64,000 nucleotides of DNA, taken from Pseudomonas kermanshahensis. GTDB lineage: Bacteria > Pseudomonadota > Gammaproteobacteria > Pseudomonadales > Pseudomonadaceae. The number at the start of each line of letters is the position of its first letter. Within the stretch, counting starts at the first letter, position 1. Positions 19,201 through 25,986 of the stretch are shown here, in pieces. Below the pieces are notes generated by a model, which saw only the letters and a program-made list of their open reading frames with translations, ran no database searches and was not told the DNA's origin. Location of the stretch: NCBI RefSeq assembly GCF_014269205.2, contig NZ_JABWRY020000001.1, forward strand, positions 4,030,001-4,094,000, read 5' to 3'. The position numbers and the translations under genes were made by a program.

Positions 19201-19857
19201 GAAGACCTGGAGCAGTCGCTGCTTGAGCTACGCGAAGTGCTGGCCAACCATGAACAGCAGTGCGCTGAGCTGCGCGCCGCCCAAGCCGAAGACCAGCGCC
19301 GTCAACAGGCGTACCAGGCCCTGGCCACGGAAATCGAGCACGCCCATCAGCAGTGGCAGCGCTGGGCGCGGCTCAATGCGCTGATCGGCTCGGCCTCTGG
19401 CGATGTGTTCCGCAAGATCGCCCAGGGTTACAACCTCGACCTGCTGCTGCACCATGCCAACAGCCAATTGCGCCAGCTGGCGCGTCGTTACCGCCTGAAA
19501 CGTGGCGGCAGCGCCCTCGGCCTGCTGGTGCTGGACACCGAAATGGGCGACGAGCTGCGCTCGGTGCATTCGCTGTCGGGCGGTGAAACCTTCCTGGTCT
19601 CGCTGGCCCTGGCCCTTGGGCTGGCGTCGATGGCGTCGAGCACCTTGCGCATCGAATCGCTGTTCATCGACGAAGGCTTCGGCAGCCTCGACCCTGAGTC
19701 ACTGCAACTGGCTATGGATGCCCTCGACGGCCTGCAGGCGCAAGGCCGCAAGGTGGCGGTGATCTCCCACGTGCAAGAGATGCATGAGCGGATCCCGGTG
19801 CAGATCCAGGTACGCCGCCAGGGCAACGGCCTGAGTGACGTCGAGGTGTGCGGGTGA
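16213..19857 (+). CDS. sbcC: Exonuclease subunit SbcC (Rad50-like SMC ATPase)
   Basis: A 1214-residue SMC-like ATPase partner of SbcD. The Walker A GPTGAGKST lies near residue 37. Very long Gln/Leu-rich coiled coils run on both sides of the zinc hook CPVC (Cys605 and Cys608). The signature SLSGGE and Walker B LFIDEGFGSLDPES are at the C-terminus. Overlap ATGA with sbcD and GTGA with the following GST gene. Confidence 0.97.
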   Translation: MKILAIRLKNLASLAGPIDIDFTAEPLASAGLFAITGPTGAGKSTLLDALCLALFGTVPRLNDIGREAKVPDADGEIPTSDPRNLVRRGTGSGFAEVDFVGIDGRRYRARWEANRARDKANGKLQHSRQSFYDLDSEQVLASGKNEYKQLVEARLGLNFEQFTRAVMLAQSEFGAFLKADDKERSELLEKLTNTAIYTRLGQRAFSKAREAGETHNALKDRASHLLPLLAEARAELDQRLEQAQQQFKADQARERQLEQQRGWLNEQRLLQVQQAEAHATLQAAEQAWQQLAEQRLDLQRLERLAPQRHQFHRQQALAAQLTPLASELDAQQRQQSDLHNRTGELEQALESARQALSQAQASQGENAPRLRQAFAEQDTLTRLEQELVKARETGQQADLAAAELQQQLQQLAEHQQRGQQQLAHIEAALADSAPLAALTNAWQAYRPQLQQLLQIGNRLNQGREELPGLQAQASQANAQLQEQRDALDVLFREAAAEPQALAEQLDLLGGMLQENRKQQRAVEELSRLHAREQELQQGIQSLRERQQQAMQQRQQLIGEGTAAKAELEAAEQALALTRQLLERQRLARNTSVEELRAQLHDGEPCPVCGSAEHPFHQPEALLQSLGRHDQAEEATALAQVEQFNTRLIELRTQVGVVNGQIKEYQHQQAQLNEQLQPLAGQLAAHALWPALSAHEGKARSGWLDSQLQRLDQEIARDEKRQSTLLTLQRDAARLNQQLQAASEAQQQAQRRLDQQHQALAADQERLEQALADFATLLPAPVLQALHDEPAHAFLSLDQQIAQRQQQLDQQKDELQEQQQRQQQLERLHDQQHTRVQRQQDLQQQINGLAEQMEKARAALAELLGDHPRAEDWQRHLEQQVEQARTSEAETAERLQHARTQALQLAGELKANIARQQALEQEHQQLQGEIAQWRAEHPELDDSGLDRLLAMDDAQMAELRQHLQAAEKAIEQGRVLLQEREQRLQQHAAQASVEATAEDLEQSLLELREVLANHEQQCAELRAAQAEDQRRQQAYQALATEIEHAHQQWQRWARLNALIGSASGDVFRKIAQGYNLDLLLHHANSQLRQLARRYRLKRGGSALGLLVLDTEMGDELRSVHSLSGGETFLVSLALALGLASMASSTLRIESLFIDEGFGSLDPESLQLAMDALDGLQAQGRKVAVISHVQEMHERIPVQIQVRRQGNGLSDVEVCG

Positions 19858-20447
19858 TCCTCTACTCGTTCCGCCGCTGCCCTTGGGCCATGCGCGCGCG
19901 CCTGGCCTTGCGCTACGCCGGGTGCGAGGTGCAGATCGAAGAAGTGGCGATGAAGCACAAGCCCGCCGCGCTGCTGGCCTTGTCGCCCAAGGGCACGGTG
20001 CCGGTGCTGGACACCGGGGCGGGTGTGCTGGAAGAAAGCCTGGACATCATGCGCTGGGCACTGCAACACAACGACCCGCAAGACTGGCAGCTACTGGCCG
20101 ACCCTGCGGCGGCGCAACAGGCCGAGGCGCTGATCGCCCGAAACGACAGCACGTTCAAGGCGCAGGTGAACCTGTACAAGTACGCCGAGCGCTACCCCGA
20201 ACATACCCGCGAGCACTACCGCCAGCAGGCCGAAGCCTGGCTGGCGGAGCTCGAGGGTTTGCTCGAAGGGCGTGCTTACCTGCTGGCCGATCACCCGAGC
20301 CTTGCCGATGCCGCCTTGCTGCCCCTGATGCGCCAGTTTGCCGGGGTCGAACCGCAGTGGTTCGCCGAGGCGGCTTATCCGCGTGTGCGGAGCTGGCTGG
20401 AGGGCTGGCTGGGGTCGGATCTATTCAAGGCAGTGATGGCGCGATAG
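19854..20447 (+). CDS. Glutathione S-transferase family protein
   Basis: A 197-residue GST-fold protein. The N-terminal thioredoxin domain has a single Cys in the active-site loop (RRCPWAMRAR, residues 7-16) and the cis-Pro region GTVPVL, followed by the glutathione-binding EESLDIMRW. The C-terminal helical domain contains the N-capping-like ADHPSLADAALLP. I chose GTG 19854 (GTGA overlap with sbcC, GAGG 7 nt upstream) over GTG 19848. A single-Cys site and the YSFRRCPW start suggest an omega/glutaredoxin-2-like thiol transferase rather than a conjugating GST. Co-transcription with sbcDC is likely. Confidence 0.85.
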   Translation: MILYSFRRCPWAMRARLALRYAGCEVQIEEVAMKHKPAALLALSPKGTVPVLDTGAGVLEESLDIMRWALQHNDPQDWQLLADPAAAQQAEALIARNDSTFKAQVNLYKYAERYPEHTREHYRQQAEAWLAELEGLLEGRAYLLADHPSLADAALLPLMRQFAGVEPQWFAEAAYPRVRSWLEGWLGSDLFKAVMAR

Positions 20448-20480
20448 CTTCAGACTTGGCGCGAAACCTGTGCGGGCTAA

Positions 20481-20660
20481 TCAGTGGCTGTGCTTGCCAC
20501 CCAACGCCGCATAAAAATTCGCGCTCTGACGCAAGTACTGCTCGGTATAGCTATGGGTAGAGGACGCCTTGCTGCGGGTGTCGGCATGGGCATGCGTCGG
20601 CAACACGACCGAAGCGGAAATGGCGGATGCGGCGATGACCGGGAAGAGATTGAAGTTCAT
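20481..20660 (-). CDS. Small secreted hypothetical protein (59 aa)
   Basis: A short ORF with a GAGG about 10 nt before ATG 20660. Its first 27 residues look like a signal peptide: MNFNLFPVIAASAISASVVL, then a cleavage-like AHA-D. The mature part is about 32 residues and polar (Ser, Thr, His, Tyr), ending GGKHSH. No family is recognised. It is convergent with the GST gene and lies 137 bp downstream of the lactonase gene on the same strand; the sequence between the two holds no feature I can name. Confidence 0.6.
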   Translation of the reverse strand: MNFNLFPVIAASAISASVVLPTHAHADTRSKASSTHSYTEQYLRQSANFYAALGGKHSH

Positions 20661-20796
20661 GTGGGCTGACCTCGACGGCGGTGGTTTGACGTTGGCCCGT
20701 TTGGGCCTTGGGTCAAACTTACGCCGCCAAGCTCACGCGTAGAAATTCATTGCGACAGTAACCATTATCACGCTGATCGATAGTCGCTCGAAACGG

Positions 20797-21939
20797 TCAC
20801 TCGATGAACTTCAGGTCCGACGGCGCAGCCTGCGGCAGCGTCTGTACTGTCTCACCGAGCTTGCCGCTACGCGGGTCACGGCGCATGACCACGATCTGGT
20901 CACTCTTCTGGTTGGCCACCAACAGGAAGTTGTCGCTAGGGTCGAGGGCAAATTCACGAGGGTGATCGCCCTCCACCGAACGGCGTTGCAAGAACGCCAA
21001 CTGGCCATCGTCCTTGCCCACGCTGAAGGCCACGATCTCGTTGGCCGTGCCGCGATTGCTCACATACAGGAAGCGCCCGTCCGCCGCCAGGTGCAGGCCG
21101 CCAGCGGCCTTGGCCGCAGCGTCCTGGTGGTCCGTCAGGGGTAGACGCTGGCGCTCGACCAGGCTGCCGTTCTGCACATCGAACACCACCACCTCAGCGC
21201 TCATTTCCAAGGTCAGGTAGGCGTGTCGCCCCTTGGCGTCGAACAGCAGGTGACGCGGGCCGCTGCCCGGCGGCAGGGCCACCGACGCCGGAATCGCTGG
21301 CGTCAGTGGGTGGTCTGTGCTGGCACCGTCGTAACGGTAGATGAACACCTTGTCGGCGCCCAGGTCGCAGGCATACAGGTGCTGGCCGTCCGGCGACAGC
21401 ACCAGCGAATGCACATGGGCGCCGGCCTGGCGTTCAGGGTTTACGCCGCTTGGTTTATGGCGGGCTTGCTGAACCACGTCCTTGAGCTTGCCGTCCTTGG
21501 CCACCGGGATCACCACCAAGCTGCCGCCGGGGTCTGGCTTGACGGCGTAGTTGGCAACGAACAGGAAGCGCTGGTCGCGACTGAGGCTGGCGTGGGTCGG
21601 CTCGTCGCCTCGGGTGGTCACCTGGTTGAGCGGTTTGATCTCGCCTTTGCGGCTCACGCTGAAACTGCTGACGTGGCCTTGCGCGGTTTCGTTGACTGCA
21701 AACAGTTGCCGTTGGTCGGCCGAGAGCACCAGCCAGGAAGGGTTCTCGCTCTTGACCACCTGTTGCGGGGTCGGCGTGATCTGGCCTGTCTTGCTGTCGA
21801 ACAGGTAGCGGTAGATGCCTTGGCTCTGGCCATCGGTGTAGCTGCCCACCAGCAGCGTGGCGGCGTGGGCGTTGATTGTCAGGCTCATCAGGCTAGCGGT
21901 CAGCAGGCTCGTCCAGATCCGGTTCATCGTGGTCTTCAT
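20797..21939 (-). CDS. Lactonase family beta-propeller protein, exported
   Basis: Seven-bladed propeller of the 6-phosphogluconolactonase (YbhE/Pgl)-like family. Visible motifs are LLVGSYTDGQSQGIYRYLFD near the N-terminus, PSWLVLSADQRQLFAVNE, HVHSLVLSPDGQHLYACDLG and GDHPREFALDPSDNFLLVANQ. The start at 21939 or 21927 gives a signal peptide ending at INAHA, so the protein is probably periplasmic, unlike cytosolic Pgl. The 5' end overlaps the upstream small gene by 35-47 bp. An exported lactonase could hydrolyse sugar lactones from periplasmic glucose oxidation; this is inference. Confidence 0.85.
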   Translation of the reverse strand: MKTTMNRIWTSLLTASLMSLTINAHAATLLVGSYTDGQSQGIYRYLFDSKTGQITPTPQQVVKSENPSWLVLSADQRQLFAVNETAQGHVSSFSVSRKGEIKPLNQVTTRGDEPTHASLSRDQRFLFVANYAVKPDPGGSLVVIPVAKDGKLKDVVQQARHKPSGVNPERQAGAHVHSLVLSPDGQHLYACDLGADKVFIYRYDGASTDHPLTPAIPASVALPPGSGPRHLLFDAKGRHAYLTLEMSAEVVVFDVQNGSLVERQRLPLTDHQDAAAKAAGGLHLAADGRFLYVSNRGTANEIVAFSVGKDDGQLAFLQRRSVEGDHPREFALDPSDNFLLVANQKSDQIVVMRRDPRSGKLGETVQTLPQAAPSDLKFIE

Positions 21940-22183
21940 CCGGGGCGCGAAAGGCACTCATACAGACTAGACGATGCTCGCCCTGGGCACCGTTGAGCGT
22001 CCACTCGTCACCCGTGGCGGTGGCGGCGGCGATCTGCTCGGGGGTGAAGTTCCAGCGACGCAGCTGGCGGCCGTCCATGCATTCGACGGTCAGGCCGGTT
22101 TCGTTGGACGTGAAGTTGAAAGCGTGCAGGCCGTCGATCAGCAGCATGTCGCAGGTTTGGAGGGCGGTGGCGAGGGGGGACAT
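21893..22183 (-). CDS. Small hypothetical protein (DUF5629-like)
   Basis: A 96-residue cytosolic protein from ATG 22183. It has a compact N-terminal part (LIDGLHAFNF, VECMDGRQLRRWNFTPEQI) and a very acidic tail (PDEDHDEPDLDEPADR). I believe it belongs to the Pseudomonas DUF5629 family, but that name is from memory and unverified. The ribosome-binding site is weak. It overlaps the start of the lactonase gene and is probably co-transcribed with it. Confidence 0.7.
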   Translation of the reverse strand: MSPLATALQTCDMLLIDGLHAFNFTSNETGLTVECMDGRQLRRWNFTPEQIAAATATGDEWTLNGAQGEHRLVCMSAFRAPDEDHDEPDLDEPADR

Positions 22184-22227
22184 GAGGGTACCAATTGGGA
22201 AAAGAGCGACAGTATAGCGACATGGCA

Positions 22228-22303
22228 CCTGTGGGAGCGGGTTTACCCGCGAATGCGTCGGCGAATGCACCACCGTATTCGCGGGTGAACCCGCTCCCAC
22301 AGG
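22228..22303. repeat. REP pair (BIME-like)
   Basis: CCTGTGGGAGCGGG at one end is mirrored by CCCGCTCCCACAGG at the other, with TTTACCCGCGAAT inverted inside (ATTCGCGGGTGAA). It sits in the gap between the MMPL exporter stop and the next gene on the same strand. Confidence 0.88.
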
Positions 22304-22322
22304 CCCTCTACAGCCCCCTCAC

Positions 22323-24722
22323 TTAATGGGCAAAAATGGATCCGCCCTCCTTGCCCACCATCTTCTCAGGCTTGATCAGGAACCGCGCCAGCGCCGGCAG
22401 CAGCCACAGCGCACCGAACATGTTCCACAGCAGCATGAAGGTTAGCATCAAGCCCATGTCGGCCTGGAACTTGATCGCCGAGAAGATCCAGGTGCACACA
22501 CCAATGGCCAGGCACAACCCGGTGAACAGCACCGCCTTGCCCGTCGAGCGCAGGGTTTCGTAATAGGCCTCCTGCAACGGCAGGCCTGCACGCAGGAAGC
22601 TTTCCAGGCGGCTGTAGATGTAGATGCCATAGTCCACGCCGATGCCCACACCCAAGGCCACCACCGGCAACGTCGCGACCTTCACGCCAATGCCCATGTA
22701 GGCCATCAGCGCATTGCCCAGCACCGAGGTCAGCACCAGCGGCAGGACGATACACAGGGTTGCGGCGAACGAGCGGAAGGTGATCAGGCACATCACCGCG
22801 ACGCAGATGTACACCAGCACCAGAATGGTCAGTTCGGCCGACTTGATCACCTCGTTGGTGGCCGCCTCGATCCCGGCGTTACCGGCTGCCAGCAGGAACT
22901 CCAGGCCCTCTTTGTTGTGGCTGTCGGCAAAGGCCTTGGCGGCTGCGGTGACGCGCTCCAGGGTTTCGGCCTTGTGGTCGTTGAGGAACACCAGCACAGG
23001 CGCCAGCGAGCAGTCGGCGTTGTACAGGCCGTCGGCGCGGGCGATGGAGTTGTTGAGGATGTCCGGGTTGCGCGACAGGGTCTCCCATTTCAGGCTGCCC
23101 TCGTTCATGCCCTTGATCACCTGCTTGGACACGGTCACCAGCGAGATCGCCGACTGCACGCCCGGGGTGTTCTCCATGGTCCACATCAGCTCGTCTATCG
23201 GCGCCATGGTGGAGTGGATCGAGCAGCTTTCCGACGGCGTCTTGACCATGATCACCAGCACGTCCGAGCTGGTCGAATAGTTGCTGATGATGAAATTGTT
23301 GTCCTGGTTGTAGCGCGAGTCCGGGCGCAGCTCCGGCGCGCCCTGGTCGAGGTCGCCGATTTTCAGGTTCTGGCTGTACCAGAGGCCACCGGCGAACATC
23401 ACCAAGGCCACGGCAACAGACACCGGCGCCACCTTGGCACTGGCGAAGTTGGACAGCAGGCGCCAGAACGGGTGCTCGCGGGTCGCGTCCTTCTTGCTGC
23501 GCTCGACCGCCTTCTTGCTGATGCCGACATAGGAAATCGCCACCGGCAGCAGGATCAGGTTGGTAAAGACGATCACCGCGACGCCGATCGAGGCGCCGAT
23601 GGCCAGCTCGCGAATGACCCCGATGTCGATGATCAGCAGGGTGATGAAGCCCACCGCATCAGCAAGGATGGCGATCATCCCCGGCAGGAACAGCTGGCGG
23701 AACGTGCGCCGGGCAGCGGTCAGTGCGTTGTCGGCGCCACTCGACTGCAAGGCGATGCCGTTGATCTTCTGCACCCCGTGGGAAATGCCGATGGCGAAGA
23801 TCAGGAAGGGTACCAGCATCGAATACGGGTCGAGGCCGAAGCCCACCGCATGCATCAAGCCCAGCTGCCAGACCACCGCCACCAGGGTGGTGATGAGCAC
23901 AGCGATGGTGCTGCGGATGCACCAGGTAAACCAGTACAGCAGCACCCAGGTGATGCCCAGGGCCACGCCAAAGAACATCGCCACCATCACCAGGCCGTCG
24001 ATCAGGTCGCCGACCTTCTTGGCGAAGCCGACGATATGGACCTTCACGTTGGGGTTCTGCGCCTGGAACTTGTCGCGGATCTTCTCTTCGAGCAGGTGCG
24101 AGAACTGCTGGTAGTCGAGCTTGACCTGCTTGCCTTGGTCCTGCGGGTCGGGGTAGCTCTCCAGCAGCGGCACATCGACGATGCTGGACTTGAAGTTGTT
24201 GCCCACCAGGCGCCCGACCTGGCCGGACTTGAGCACGTTGTCGCGCAAGGCATCGAGGCTTTCGGCCGAGCCGTTGTAGGTATTGGGGATCACCTCGCCA
24301 CCGGAGAAGCCCTCTTCGGTCACCTCGGTCCAGCGCACACTGGGGCTCCACAGCGACTTCAGCCCGGCGCGGTCGACGCCGGGGATGTAGAACACCTCGT
24401 CATGGATCTGGCGCAGGGTCTCCATGTAGTCCTTGTCGAAGATGTCACCGTTGACCGCCTCGACCGAAATACGCACGGTGTTGCCGAGGTTGGCCAGGTC
24501 GTTGCGGTGCTTCATCATCTGTTCGATGAACGGGTGCTCGAGCGGGATCATCTTCTCGAAACTGGTCGAGGGGCGGATCTGCGTGGCCTGCCAGAACAGG
24601 AAAATGCTGACCAGCACGCACAGGCCGATGACCACAGGGCGGTTGTTGAAGATCAGGCGTTCGAGCAGCGTGGCTTTGTCCTGGTGATGCGGGTGCATGG
24701 TGATGCTCTCCCTGCTGGTCAT
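22323..24722 (-). CDS. RND superfamily (MMPL/HpnN-type) exporter
   Basis: A 799-residue membrane protein with duplicated halves. Each half has one N-terminal helix, a periplasmic domain and about five more helices. The first half contains AIGISHGVQKI and LADAVGFITLLIIDIGVI; the second contains VVALGVGIGVDYGIYIYSRL with the functional Asp. This is the MMPL/sterol-sensing-like branch, not a tripartite drug pump, and no adaptor is nearby. The start at 24722 has GGAGG 7 nt upstream and overlaps the YCF48-like gene by ATGA. Related exporters are often encoded with YCF48, DUF1302 and DUF1329 proteins; only YCF48 is present here. Confidence 0.88.
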   Translation of the reverse strand: MTSRESITMHPHHQDKATLLERLIFNNRPVVIGLCVLVSIFLFWQATQIRPSTSFEKMIPLEHPFIEQMMKHRNDLANLGNTVRISVEAVNGDIFDKDYMETLRQIHDEVFYIPGVDRAGLKSLWSPSVRWTEVTEEGFSGGEVIPNTYNGSAESLDALRDNVLKSGQVGRLVGNNFKSSIVDVPLLESYPDPQDQGKQVKLDYQQFSHLLEEKIRDKFQAQNPNVKVHIVGFAKKVGDLIDGLVMVAMFFGVALGITWVLLYWFTWCIRSTIAVLITTLVAVVWQLGLMHAVGFGLDPYSMLVPFLIFAIGISHGVQKINGIALQSSGADNALTAARRTFRQLFLPGMIAILADAVGFITLLIIDIGVIRELAIGASIGVAVIVFTNLILLPVAISYVGISKKAVERSKKDATREHPFWRLLSNFASAKVAPVSVAVALVMFAGGLWYSQNLKIGDLDQGAPELRPDSRYNQDNNFIISNYSTSSDVLVIMVKTPSESCSIHSTMAPIDELMWTMENTPGVQSAISLVTVSKQVIKGMNEGSLKWETLSRNPDILNNSIARADGLYNADCSLAPVLVFLNDHKAETLERVTAAAKAFADSHNKEGLEFLLAAGNAGIEAATNEVIKSAELTILVLVYICVAVMCLITFRSFAATLCIVLPLVLTSVLGNALMAYMGIGVKVATLPVVALGVGIGVDYGIYIYSRLESFLRAGLPLQEAYYETLRSTGKAVLFTGLCLAIGVCTWIFSAIKFQADMGLMLTFMLLWNMFGALWLLPALARFLIKPEKMVGKEGGSIFAH

Positions 24723-25744
24723 GGACGCGCCTCCTTGGCAGCCTGGTCGGCGCCTTCGGCGGTGGCCAGGTGCACGCCACCCTGCCCCACCAGCAGCAAG
24801 CCGCCGGTTGTCAGGCCGGTGACGCCGGCCAGGGCGATGCGGTCGGCACGGTTGTAGACGCTGAAGGTCTGCCCGTCGTCATGGCTGCGCAACACGCTGC
24901 CGCCGTTACCGACCAGCACCACGCTGCCATCCTCGACAAGCGTAGCGCTTGCCAGGCCGAATTCGAGCGTGCCGCGCGCGGCTTTGAGTTCGATCGGCTG
25001 CCAGCTGTCGCCGAAGTCGGTAGAACGGAACAGGTTGCCACGCAGGCCGTAGGCCAACAGCGTCTGTGGCTGGGCGGTGCCGATCACGCCGAACAGCGAG
25101 CCCTCGTACGGGCCGTCGACCTTGGCCCAGGTCTGGCCGTTGTCGCCTGAACGGAACATGCTGCCCTGCTCGCCGACGATGAACAGGCCGGCGTCCTTGA
25201 TTACGGCGATGCCGTTAAGGTGCAGTTGGTCGGCGTTGTCCAGGCGCTCGGCAACGTCCTGCCAGTGCTGGCCGCCGTCGGTGGTTTCCAGCAGTGCGCC
25301 ATAGGCACCCACGGCAAAACCGTGCTGGGCGTCGAGGAAGGTGACGTCGAGCAGCGGGGCTTCGCGGGACAGGTCTTCGAATTGCTTGCTCCAGGTCGCG
25401 CCGCCATCGGTACTGGCGAGGATCTGCGCATCATGGCCGACAGCCCAGCCGTGCTTGTCGTCGAAGAAGAACACAGCGGTGAGCAGTTGCCGGGTGGGAA
25501 CCCGGGCCTGGGTCCAGGTCTTGCCCTGGTCGTCGGAGAACAGGATATGACCGCGATCACCGACCACGACCAGACGCTTGCCGGCCTGGGCGGCGTCGAT
25601 CAGCAGGCTTTGGCTGGCCTTGGCCGATTCGGTCGAGTATTCGTCGGCAGGCGCCGCTTGCGCGGTGTCAGCCCACATCCCAAGTGCCAGCGCCAGCACC
25701 GCGCCAGCCGCCAACGGCCAGGCACCACGCCTGGCCTGCGTCAT
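24719..25744 (-). CDS. Exported YCF48-like (BNR-type) beta-propeller protein
   Basis: A protein of about 341 residues with a signal peptide (MTQARRGAWPLAAGAVLALA ending at TAQA). Repeated propeller blades follow with the YCF48/BNR pattern: DDQGKTWTQ, TDGGATWSKQF, TDGGQHWQDV, GDNGQTWAKV, TDFGDSWQPI and HDDGQTFSVY. It is named after the photosystem II assembly factor family, but in proteobacteria these proteins pair with RND/MMPL exporters. Other in-frame starts exist at 25759 and 25765; ATG 25744 has GGGAG at good spacing. The start overlap with the exporter implies they act together. Confidence 0.86.
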   Translation of the reverse strand: MTQARRGAWPLAAGAVLALALGMWADTAQAAPADEYSTESAKASQSLLIDAAQAGKRLVVVGDRGHILFSDDQGKTWTQARVPTRQLLTAVFFFDDKHGWAVGHDAQILASTDGGATWSKQFEDLSREAPLLDVTFLDAQHGFAVGAYGALLETTDGGQHWQDVAERLDNADQLHLNGIAVIKDAGLFIVGEQGSMFRSGDNGQTWAKVDGPYEGSLFGVIGTAQPQTLLAYGLRGNLFRSTDFGDSWQPIELKAARGTLEFGLASATLVEDGSVVLVGNGGSVLRSHDDGQTFSVYNRADRIALAGVTGLTTGGLLLVGQGGVHLATAEGADQAAKEARP

Positions 25745-25895
25745 CACACGCTCCCTCATGACCATCCCCTATTGTGTTCTTCTTGGTGGGTCTGTGCGTT
25801 GAAAAGCCTGTGTTAGAGGCTTGTGGGGATCGTATCGGGGATGACTGAAGAATTACAACGAACGGGACGTTATGTTTTGTTAACCGCCCAAAAGC

Positions 25896-25964
25896 TTCGC
25901 GGGACAAGCCCGCTCCCACAGGTAGTGCACAGTACCTGTGGGAGCGGGCTTGTCCCGCGAAAGG
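25896..25964. repeat. REP pair (BIME-like)
   Basis: TTCGCGGGACAAGCCCGCTCCCACAGG-type core is followed after 12 bp by its inverse, CCTGTGGGAGCGGG...CGCGAA. It separates the pepN stop codon from the YCF48-like gene. Confidence 0.88.
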
Positions 25965-25986
25965 GCCCGTTCAGGCTATCGAGAAC

